In this document: piece after piece, positions 57,416-64,000 of the stretch
How the letters are laid out: the number at the start of each line of letters is the position of its first letter
How positions within the stretch are numbered: position 1 is the first letter of the stretch
Assembly (NCBI RefSeq): GCF_029963765.1
Contig: NZ_JALBYU010000005.1
Coordinates: 124,001 to 188,000, forward strand
Length of the DNA stretch: 64,000 nucleotides
DNA from: Pseudomonas sp. UYIF39
Lineage (GTDB): Bacteria; Pseudomonadota; Gammaproteobacteria; Pseudomonadales; Pseudomonadaceae
Direction of reading: 5' to 3'
Position numbers and translations under genes: made by a program
The notes under the pieces: generated by a model
What the model saw: the letters and a program-made list of their open reading frames with translations, nothing else
Databases searched by the model: none
Told to the model about the DNA's origin: nothing

Positions 57416-58402
57416 ATGATCAAGTCCTTGCTGAACTGCATCACTCATCCACTGGCGATCACCGCCATCGCCGCGACGGTCGCTACCAGCGTCCAGGCCG
57501 GCACCCTCTCTATCGGCCACACCACGTGGGTCGGTTACGGCACGCTCTACCTGGCTCAGGATCTGGGCTATTTCAAGGAAAATGGTTTGACCGTCGAATT
57601 GCCTGTCGTCGAAGAGGCTTCGATGTACATGGCCGCGCAAGCGTCGGGAGAGTTATCGGGTTCGGCGTCGACCATCGACGAAGTGCTCAAGTACCGTCCG
57701 CAATTCTGCTTCAAGGCTGTAGCCGCGCTCGATGACAGCCATGGTGGCGACGGCGTGCTTGTGGGCAAGGACGTCAAGAGTCTGCAGGAGCTGAAGGGCA
57801 AAGCCGTGGCGGTGAACGAAGGTTCGACCTCGCAATTCTGGCTGTCTTACCTGCTGAAAAAGCACGGCATGACCATGAGCGACATCACCGTGCAAAACAT
57901 GACGGCTGACGACGCCGCCACTGCGTTCATCGCCGGTCGCGTGCCAGCGGCCGTGACCTGGGAGCCGCATTTGTCGATGGTTCGCAGCAAGCAACAAGGC
58001 AAGGTACTGATCGATAGCAGCAGCACGCCGGGAGTGATTGTCGACGTGGTCGCGCTCAACTGCACGGTCATCGAGAAGCAGCCGGAAGACGTCAAGGCGT
58101 TGGTGGCCGGCCTTTACAAAGCCGTGCAGTACACCAAGGATCATCCGCAAGAAGCTTACAAAATCATGGCCAAAGGCGTCGGCGGTTACCTCGCTGATCC
58201 GAAGGAATTGGCCGCAGCCGCGCAAGGCGTGCGTTTCTACGATCAGGCCATGAGCGAAAAACTTCTTGGCTCGCCGGGCAAACCGGGCGACAGCGAACCG
58301 CTGATCAAACTGGCCAACGAGACCGCCAGTGAATTGCAGGGCAAACCCTACAACGTCAGCAATGACGACCTGATCGACAACCGCTTCGTCAGCCCGCTCT
58401 AG
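57416..58402 (+). CDS. ABC transporter substrate-binding protein (NitT/TauT, NMT1-like)
   Basis: 328 residues with a signal peptide ending TSVQAG. Mature start TLSIGHTTWVGYGTLYLAQD, then YFKENGLTVELPVVEE, and LKGKAVAVNEGSTSQFWLSY and AAFIAGRVPAAVTWEPHLS-type segments (one residue changed by memory-free reading: TAFIAGRVPAAVTWEP) typical of SsuA/TauA/NMT1-like proteins. Captures a small solute in the periplasm for the permease and ATPase that follow. Ribosome-binding site GGGAG. Confidence 0.9.
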   Translation: MIKSLLNCITHPLAITAIAATVATSVQAGTLSIGHTTWVGYGTLYLAQDLGYFKENGLTVELPVVEEASMYMAAQASGELSGSASTIDEVLKYRPQFCFKAVAALDDSHGGDGVLVGKDVKSLQELKGKAVAVNEGSTSQFWLSYLLKKHGMTMSDITVQNMTADDAATAFIAGRVPAAVTWEPHLSMVRSKQQGKVLIDSSSTPGVIVDVVALNCTVIEKQPEDVKALVAGLYKAVQYTKDHPQEAYKIMAKGVGGYLADPKELAAAAQGVRFYDQAMSEKLLGSPGKPGDSEPLIKLANETASELQGKPYNVSNDDLIDNRFVSPL

Positions 58403-58411
58403 GAGGTTCGC

Positions 58412-59215
58412 ATGTTCAAGCGCAATTCATGGCTGAGCCGCTGCATCACGCCCAAGACCGGCCTGCCGGTGTCGGTGATCTGGAGCGCGAGCGGTCTGGC
58501 CTGGGTGTTGTTGGTCGGCCTGTGGGCCGGTTTGTCTTACGGCGGCGTGGTGCCGGGCATGTTCCTGCCGACACCGGGCGCGGTGGTCGAGGCCGCCGTG
58601 CGCCTGAGCCGCGACGGCACCCTTGGCCTGCATGTGTGGGCCAGCCTCGAAGTGGTGATGGTCGGCTTCATCGTGTCGTCGCTGGTGGCGGTGCCGTTGG
58701 GGTTGCTGATGGGCAGCTTCCGTATCGTTCAGGCGTTCCTTGAGCCGATGGTCAATTTCATCCGCTACCTGCCGGTGACCTCGTTCGTGCCGCTGTTCAT
58801 TCTGTGGATTGGTATCGGTCTGGAGCAGCGGGTGTCGGTGATCATCTTCGGCGTGTTCTTCCAGCAACTGGTGATGATCGCGGACGTGTCCAAAGGCATC
58901 TCCAAGGACCTGATCAACGCGTCTTACACCTTGGGTTCTACCCGTCGCGATGCGGTGCTGCATGTGATCGCCCCGGCGTCGTTGCCGGGTGTGCTTGATA
59001 CCTTGCGCGTGACCATGGGCTGGGCCTGGACTTACCTGGTGGTCGCCGAGCTGGTTGCAGCCTCCAGCGGTCTGGGTTACTTGAGCCTTAAAGCCATGCG
59101 CGGCTTTCAAGTGGATGTGATTTTCCTGGCAATCGCGATCATCGGCCTGCTGGGCCTGGTCACCGATCAACTGTTCCGTTTTCTCCGTCTGAGGATCGCC
59201 GCATGGGCTCAGTAA
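58412..59215 (+). CDS. ABC transporter permease (NitT/TauT type)
   Basis: 267 residues with about six membrane spans. BPD_transp_1 domain; the EAA-like loop reads INASYTLGSTRRDAVLHVIA, followed by PASLPGVLDTLRVTMGWAW. An AGGAGG site sits 7 bases before the ATG. Overlaps the ATPase gene by 13 bases. Confidence 0.92.
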   Translation: MFKRNSWLSRCITPKTGLPVSVIWSASGLAWVLLVGLWAGLSYGGVVPGMFLPTPGAVVEAAVRLSRDGTLGLHVWASLEVVMVGFIVSSLVAVPLGLLMGSFRIVQAFLEPMVNFIRYLPVTSFVPLFILWIGIGLEQRVSVIIFGVFFQQLVMIADVSKGISKDLINASYTLGSTRRDAVLHVIAPASLPGVLDTLRVTMGWAWTYLVVAELVAASSGLGYLSLKAMRGFQVDVIFLAIAIIGLLGLVTDQLFRFLRLRIAAWAQ

Positions 59216-60039
59216 GCGCCGTCAACCCTCGTTTCGTCACGTCACAGGCCGCGCCGGTACACGCCGCGCCAAGGCTGCAAGTGGACAAGGTCAGTCTTCG
59301 CTATCAAAAGCCCGACGGTGGCGTGTTCACCGCGCTGGATAAGGTGTCGTTCGAAGTACCGGATCAGCAATTCGCCGTGCTGGTGGGGCCTTCGGGCTGC
59401 GGCAAGTCGAGTTTGCTGTACCTCACTGCGGGTCTGAATGAGCCCACGGAAGGCGAGATCTACGTCGGTGGCCAGCAAGTTCAAGGGCCGGGTGCGGATC
59501 GCGGCATGGTGTTCCAGAGCTACACGTTGTTTCCGTGGCTGACCGTGCGCCAGAACGTTGAGTTCGGTCTCAAGCGTCGCGGTATGGCGGCCGCTCAGCG
59601 CAAGGAAATCGTCGACTACTACGTCAACGAAGTCGGCCTGACCGGGTTTGCCGACAACTACGCCAAGCAACTGTCCGGCGGCATGATGCAGCGCGTGGCA
59701 ATTGCTCGGGCGCTGGCCAACGATCCGCAAATCCTGCTGATGGACGAACCCTTTGGCGCGCTCGACAGCCAGACGCGTCTGCAAATGCAGCAGCTGTTGT
59801 TGCGGGTTTGGGGTAACAGCAAGAAGACCGTGTTGTTCGTGACCCACGATATCGACGAGGCGATTCTGTTGGGCGACCGGGTCTACGTGATGGGCGCTCG
59901 GCCGGGTCGGATCAAGCAGATTCTGGACGTGCCGATCGAACGCCCACGGACCCTGGACATGGTCATGGAGCGCTCGTTCATCGACATGAAGCGCAAGATC
60001 TTCGGGTTATTGCACGATGAGCTGGAGGAGGAACATTGA
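59203..60039 (+). CDS. ABC transporter ATP-binding protein (NitT/TauT type)
   Basis: 278 residues. Walker A VGPSGCGKSSLLYL, Q-loop VFQSYTLFPWLTV, signature LSGGMMQRVAIARALA, Walker B ILLMDEPFGALD, and the H-loop FVTHDIDEA. The C-terminus ends in an acidic tail. Powers the importer encoded by the preceding two genes; last gene before a REP doublet. Confidence 0.95.
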   Translation: MGSVSAVNPRFVTSQAAPVHAAPRLQVDKVSLRYQKPDGGVFTALDKVSFEVPDQQFAVLVGPSGCGKSSLLYLTAGLNEPTEGEIYVGGQQVQGPGADRGMVFQSYTLFPWLTVRQNVEFGLKRRGMAAAQRKEIVDYYVNEVGLTGFADNYAKQLSGGMMQRVAIARALANDPQILLMDEPFGALDSQTRLQMQQLLLRVWGNSKKTVLFVTHDIDEAILLGDRVYVMGARPGRIKQILDVPIERPRTLDMVMERSFIDMKRKIFGLLHDELEEEH

Positions 60040-60051
60040 TCCAGCGAAATC

Positions 60052-60159
60052 CCTGTGGGAGCGAGCTTGCTCGCGATTGCGTTTCGTCAGTCGACATACC
60101 CGTTGCCTGACACACCGCCATCGTCGGATCGCCGCCCGGAACAAGCTCGCTCCCACAGG
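60052..60159. repeat. REP doublet (REPIN) with extended right half
   Basis: Left copy CCTGTGGGAGCGAGCTTGCT at 60052; right half runs to 60159 and, read in reverse complement, continues with GGGCGGCGATCCGACGAT, as in the doublet at 35949-36055. It separates the ABC operon from a convergent gene. Confidence 0.87.
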
Positions 60160-60177
60160 TTCTGCATAGGGCGGAGG

Positions 60178-61257
60178 TCAGGGCGCTGCCGGTAGCAGGA
60201 AACGGGCGATCACCGGCAAGTGGTCGGAGATCCGCAAGGTGTCGTCCTGTCTCACCGTCGCCTCGACCCGTTTGATTCGCGGGCTGTAGAACAGGTAGTC
60301 GACAGTCCGGTCCGGGCCGTTCAAGCCCGGATCATTCGGGTAATGGGTCAACCATCGCGCCCGATCGATGCCGCTGGCTTCACTGTTGGTCGGGATCATC
60401 GGGTATTTGTCCCACAGCACATGCAGCGCGCTGTCGGCAGAGTAGGGCGTGCGTTGCTCGGCAGGCAGGCGTCGAAATTGCCCCAGCGGCAACAGGTTGA
60501 AGTCCCCTCCGATCAACCACGGCGTGCCGCGGCTTTCGAACTTGTCGAGGACTTTGACCGTGGCCATCACCTGAGATTGCAACGTTTCGTCTGGCGGGAT
60601 AACGCGGTCCAGATGGGTGTTGAGCACCGCCATCTGACCGCCGTCGCTCAACGGCAGGTACGTGACCAGCAAGGCATTTTTCGGTTTGAATTGGCGGCTG
60701 ATGAAGTTGGCCGGTGCGATCGGTAATTGCAGGCGTTCGGCGTGTTCGATCTGGTAGCGGCTGAGGGTAGCCAGTTGCCGGCCGACGCTGCCGAAAATGT
60801 GCGGCTCAGGCACGAAGTCGGCTTTCCAGTCGAACGCGTGAGCGCTGCACGGATACAGGTCCGCGACTCGCTCCTGAAGCAGCTTGAACTGGTTTTGGTA
60901 ATCGCTGGCCTTGGCGCCGTCATCGAGCTCCTGCAATAGCACGAGGTCCGGTTGCTCGTCGCGGATCACCCGCGCCACTTCATCGAGGCTGAAGGCCATG
61001 TCTTCGGACGTGGGATTTTCGTCATTGCCGGCCGCCAGGTCATTCCAGAACACGTAGCGTTTTCCCGCCAGGTACTGGACGTTCCAGGTCATCACCTTCA
61101 GTGCCTGACCGGGCACCAGCGTCGGTGCCTGGGCGTCGCAACTGACCGGTAGGGCTTCCTTGGCGTCGGGGCGCCAGGTCAGGTTGTAGATCAGCAAGGC
61201 AATCAGGCCGGTCACGATCAACAGGCCCAGCAGGGTGTAGCGCAGTAGACGGGTCAT
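60178..61257 (-). CDS. Endonuclease/exonuclease/phosphatase-family protein
   Basis: 359 residues. One N-terminal membrane segment (TLLGLLIVTGLIALLIYNL) then an EEP domain: VMTWNVQYLAG, LVLLQELDDG with the metal Glu, LNTHLDRV, IGGDFNLLP and RISDHLPVIA. The domain is shared by DNases, sphingomyelinases and inositol phosphatases; membrane anchoring argues for an extracytoplasmic phosphodiesterase (inference). Start chosen at MTRLLRYTL. Confidence 0.88.
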   Translation of the reverse strand: MTRLLRYTLLGLLIVTGLIALLIYNLTWRPDAKEALPVSCDAQAPTLVPGQALKVMTWNVQYLAGKRYVFWNDLAAGNDENPTSEDMAFSLDEVARVIRDEQPDLVLLQELDDGAKASDYQNQFKLLQERVADLYPCSAHAFDWKADFVPEPHIFGSVGRQLATLSRYQIEHAERLQLPIAPANFISRQFKPKNALLVTYLPLSDGGQMAVLNTHLDRVIPPDETLQSQVMATVKVLDKFESRGTPWLIGGDFNLLPLGQFRRLPAEQRTPYSADSALHVLWDKYPMIPTNSEASGIDRARWLTHYPNDPGLNGPDRTVDYLFYSPRIKRVEATVRQDDTLRISDHLPVIARFLLPAAP

Positions 61258-61332
61258 GGCTCGGCTTATAGCGTTACAAAAGTTGAGCCCGAGCATAACC
61301 GACGGAAGGGCTTAAGCCCACGGGTAGAGCGG

Positions 61333-62007
61333 TCAGAGCGGGCCGTCAATTTTCTCGGGCACATCGCCGATCAGCATGAACAAGCGGAACAGCACCACGC
61401 TGACGAACAGTTGCAGGAAGCTGTGGGCGCTGTCGATCAGCAGGGAAATCACCGGGTTCTGCGGTTCCGGGTAGACCGCCAGGGTCGCGCCTTTGAGCAC
61501 CCACAACGGGCCCATTACACAGAGAATGCACACCAGAATGCGCAGGAAATGGCCGCGGGTCAGGCGCAGGCTTTCCTTCATCGCCGCCAGTGGTGCGAAG
61601 CCGCGCAGCACCAGCAGGTACTCGCCAAACGCCAGGGTCACCATCAGCCAGATGCCCGGCAGGAAATACAGCGACAGGCCGATCAGGATCAGCAAGGTAT
61701 TGAGCGCGGTGAGCAGGGCGAAGCGTGGCCACAGGTAGGCCGACCTCGACAGCAGCTCGCGGTTGCTCGGTGATTCGCCACGGCTGCGGGCATCGAGAAA
61801 CAGGATCAGCGCGGCGGTGTACAGCGGATAAACCAGCAAGCCGACTATCACACTGATGCCGGGAAAGCTGTCCGGCTCGGTGGAGTGGTCGACCACTTGT
61901 TGCAACAGCGCCTCAAAGATCACCAGCGGCAGGCACAGCCGCACGATCTGGCCCAGATTGCGCTTGAAGAAATACAGAGAGTCACGCAGTACATCGAACG
62001 AATTCAT
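61333..62007 (-). CDS. YciC-family inner-membrane protein
   Basis: 224 residues with five to six hydrophobic spans; begins MNSFDVLRDSLYFFKRNLGQ, the YciC-like opening, and contains YFLPGIWLMVTLAFGEYLLV and AAMKESLRLTRGHFLRIL. Role unknown. The in-frame extension to 62112 is rejected because it is basic and unlike the family N-terminus. Confidence 0.82.
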   Translation of the reverse strand: MNSFDVLRDSLYFFKRNLGQIVRLCLPLVIFEALLQQVVDHSTEPDSFPGISVIVGLLVYPLYTAALILFLDARSRGESPSNRELLSRSAYLWPRFALLTALNTLLILIGLSLYFLPGIWLMVTLAFGEYLLVLRGFAPLAAMKESLRLTRGHFLRILVCILCVMGPLWVLKGATLAVYPEPQNPVISLLIDSAHSFLQLFVSVVLFRLFMLIGDVPEKIDGPL

Positions 62008-62182
62008 CAGTCGGTATCGCAGGTTGAAAGCAGTGGCCCACTTTAACCGATGAAGCGCTTTGGGGCGCAAACGTAAACGTTCGGTAAAGACCATTGAAAC
62101 ATCCTGCATCAACCTCCATTACGAGGTTGTACCTTATCCACAGTGGATAGGGCAGATATTCCCGGCAATCTACGAGGTCGCC

Positions 62183-62938
62183 ATGAACAGCGAAGAACAA
62201 ACCCTGATCGATGGACTGTTTTCCCGGCTGCAACAGGCCGAAACGGATTCAGCCCCGCGCGACGCCCAGGCCGAGGCGCGGATCAAGGAACACCTGACTC
62301 GCCAGCCTGCGGCGGGCTATTTCATGACCCAGGCGATTCTGGTGCAAGAGGCCGCCATCAAAAGCCTCGACGAACAGAACAAACAACTCGCCCAGCAAGT
62401 CCAGCAATTGCAGGCCGAACTGCAATCGGCCAAGGCTCAACCGGCTGCTGCGGCGCCGAGCAGCGGTGGTTTTCTGTCGAGCATCTTCGGCGGCAGTTCC
62501 CGTGATCCGCAGCCAGCGCCCAGCCAAAGCCCACCCGCTTCGAGTGGTGGCGGCTGGCGTGAACCGGCGCGGCCGTCGTTCAATTCACAGTCGCCACAAC
62601 AGAACTTCGGTGCAGCGCCGCCTCAGCAGAACTACGCCCCGCAACAGCCAGTCGGCAGCGGTTTCCTCGGCGGTGCGCTGAAAACCGCCGCCGGCGTGGC
62701 CGGTGGCGTGATGCTGGCGCAAGGCATCAGCAGCCTGTTTCACCACAACCAGCAGCCGGAAGTGGTTGAAGTGATCAAGGAAGAACCGGCTCAAGTCAAC
62801 GATCAGAGCGGTGACAAGGGCTGGGACGACGATCAGCGCGTGGCTGACAACGCCAATGATCAGGGCGGCTTTACCGACGCCGACTACAGCGATGACAGCT
62901 CATCGTTCTTCGGCGGCGACGACGATTCCTTCGTCTGA
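62183..62938 (+). CDS. DUF2076 family protein
   Basis: 251 residues. N-terminal helical domain (MNSEEQTLIDGLFSRLQQAE, then YFMTQAILVQEAAIKSLDEQ and a Gln-rich coiled coil to about residue 90), a Ser/Pro/Gly/Gln-rich middle, a glycine-rich hydrophobic segment LKTAAGVAGGVMLAQGISSL, and an acidic Asp/Ser-rich end (DDSSSFFGGDDDSFV). This matches DUF2076 periplasmic ligand-binding-sensor-named proteins of unknown function. CGAGG sits just before the ATG. Confidence 0.87.
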   Translation: MNSEEQTLIDGLFSRLQQAETDSAPRDAQAEARIKEHLTRQPAAGYFMTQAILVQEAAIKSLDEQNKQLAQQVQQLQAELQSAKAQPAAAAPSSGGFLSSIFGGSSRDPQPAPSQSPPASSGGGWREPARPSFNSQSPQQNFGAAPPQQNYAPQQPVGSGFLGGALKTAAGVAGGVMLAQGISSLFHHNQQPEVVEVIKEEPAQVNDQSGDKGWDDDQRVADNANDQGGFTDADYSDDSSSFFGGDDDSFV

Positions 62939-63075
62939 TACGCCATTCGTCCGGAGCGCTGCGGCGCTTCGGGCCGATTATTCGCGGAACAATCCTTCAG
63001 GCTGGCATACTGGGCAACTTTTCGGGCCTGGTGCCTGATCCTGCCCGCGCTCCGGCGCGCCAACGAGGATGACCG

Positions 63076-63555
63076 GTGAAAAAAATCGCAGTGTTCGCCG
63101 ATGTCCAGAACCTCTATTACACCGTGCGTCAGGCCTATGGTTGCCATTTCAACTATGCCGCGCTGTGGGCTGATATCAGCAAACAGGGCGAGATCGTCGA
63201 GGCCTATGCCTACGCCATCGATCGCGGCGACAGCAAACAACAGCAATTCCAGCAGATCCTGCGCAACCTCGGCTTCACTGTGAAGCTCAAGCCCTACATC
63301 CAGCGCAGTGATGGCTCGGCCAAGGGCGACTGGGACGTGGGCATCACCCTCGACATCATGGACGCCGCCGATCATGTCGACGAAGTGGTGCTGGCTTCCG
63401 GTGACGGTGATTTCGACATGCTGCTGGAGCGCATCATCACCAAGCACGGGGTGCAAGCCGTGGCCTACGGCGTGCCGGGCCTGACGGCCAACTCGCTGAT
63501 CCGCGCCGCCAGCCGCTACGTGCCGATCGAAGGCGCGTTGCTGCTCAAGAATTGA
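63076..63555 (+). CDS. NYN-domain (LabA/DUF88) protein
   Basis: 159 residues from a GTG with GAGG eight bases upstream. PIN-like NYN fold with its acidic residues: FADVQNLYYTV, GDWDVGITLDIMDAA and VLASGDGDFDMLLE. NYN proteins are predicted RNases; this one's target is unknown. Followed after 22 bases by a 3'-5' exonuclease gene. Confidence 0.9.
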   Translation: MKKIAVFADVQNLYYTVRQAYGCHFNYAALWADISKQGEIVEAYAYAIDRGDSKQQQFQQILRNLGFTVKLKPYIQRSDGSAKGDWDVGITLDIMDAADHVDEVVLASGDGDFDMLLERIITKHGVQAVAYGVPGLTANSLIRAASRYVPIEGALLLKN

Positions 63556-63577
63556 TTTTTACGGAGTTGAAACAGGT

Positions 63578-64000
63578 TTGGAACGCATAGCAGTCATCGA
63601 CTTTGAAACCACCGGGATCTCCCCGAGCAGCAGCTGCCGGGCCACGGAAATTGCCGTGGTGATCCTTGAACAGGGGCGCATCGTCGAACGTTACCAAAGC
63701 CTGATGAATGCTGGCGTGCGCGTCCCGGCCTTCATCGAACAACTCACCGGCATCAGCAACGCCATGTTGCGCACCGCGCCATCGGCCGAGCAGGTGATGA
63801 ACGAGGTCAACGAATTCGTCGGTATCACACCGCTGCTGGCGCACAACGCCGCGTTCGACCAGAAGTTCTGGGACTTTGAGCTGGGGCGGATCAAACGCAC
63901 ACGCTTGCAGAACTTTGCCTGCTCGCTGCTACTTGCCCGCCGTTTGATGCCCGCCGCGCCGAACCACAAACTCGGCACCCTCACCACGTTCGCCAACCTG
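63578..64000 (+). CDS. 3'-5' exonuclease (DnaQ-like), N-terminal part
   Basis: About 141 residues visible; the gene runs off the window. DEDD exonuclease: motif I AVIDFETTGISP with Asp and Glu, motif II LLAHNAAFDQKFWD. Start is a TTG reading (M)ERIAVIDFETTG; no ATG is available and the frame stays open upstream. Resembles PolC/DnaQ-type proofreading or RNase T-like enzymes; exact subfamily needs the missing C-terminus. Confidence 0.88.
   Translation, partial: MERIAVIDFETTGISPSSSCRATEIAVVILEQGRIVERYQSLMNAGVRVPAFIEQLTGISNAMLRTAPSAEQVMNEVNEFVGITPLLAHNAAFDQKFWDFELGRIKRTRLQNFACSLLLARRLMPAAPNHKLGTLTTFANL

Overview
The window is a high-GC stretch of a Pseudomonas chromosome, most likely from the P. 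fluorescens group. The grounds are the gene content, many palindromic repeats of fluorescent-pseudomonad type, and a gene order that, from memory, follows the P. aeruginosa segment running from ladS through leuS, dacC (PBP5), rodA and proA to mpl. About 64 protein genes pack the window. I see no tRNA, rRNA, prophage, transposase or CRISPR array.

Layout. 1-1700: end of mpl (peptidoglycan recycling), ubiX (prenyl-FMN for ubiquinone synthesis) and a small lipoprotein. 1710-6540: an NAD(P)-binding protein, a MORN-repeat/caspase-like lipoprotein, a MaoC hydratase, an lrgA/lrgB pair and a Lon-N-domain protein. 6540-7560: an AT-rich islet with two orphan genes. 7570-9720: a DedA-PAP2 fusion and a 3-methyladenine glycosylase. 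9890-21390: a long same-strand run of cell-envelope and housekeeping genes (proA, nadD, rsfS, rlmH, mrdA, rodA, mltB, rlpA, dacA, ybeD, lipB, lipA) ending in a strong terminator. 21500-28550: an LD-carboxypeptidase, a lytic transglycosylase, arfA and leuS-lptE-holA. 28800-36640: a small unknown gene, an ElyC-like protein, the miaB-ybeZ-ybeY-corC-lnt block, a DUF1820 gene and a Sel1 protein. 36860-42410: hemL, thiE, thiD and the hybrid sensor kinase ladS. 42480-52980: acyl-CoA dehydrogenase, amn, a pseudouridine synthase, an Lrp regulator, a DUF6515-like protein, a cation efflux protein, a lipoprotein and hrpB. 52980-60160: a LysR regulator divergent from an aldehyde dehydrogenase and aminotransferase, followed by a NitT/TauT-type ABC importer. 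60180-64000: an exonuclease/endonuclease/phosphatase-family protein, a YciC-like membrane protein, a DUF2076 protein, a NYN-domain protein and the start of a 3'-5' exonuclease.

How genes work together. mrdA and rodA form the elongasome core; mltB, rlpA and dacA trim the same wall, and the LD-carboxypeptidase and mpl recycle it. lipB and lipA make lipoate. lptE and lnt serve the outer membrane. The 53-60 kb block reads as one regulon for import and oxidation of an unidentified amine; its two transcription units carry near-identical upstream sequences at matched spacing.

Most of the window is conserved core chromosome. The least explained parts are the amine/ABC regulon with its duplicated promoter block, the AT-rich islet at 6.5-7.5 kb, a possible structured small RNA at about 47.4 kb, a nested inverted-repeat element abutting hrpB, and a hairpin inside arfA that fits the known ribosome-rescue feedback loop.
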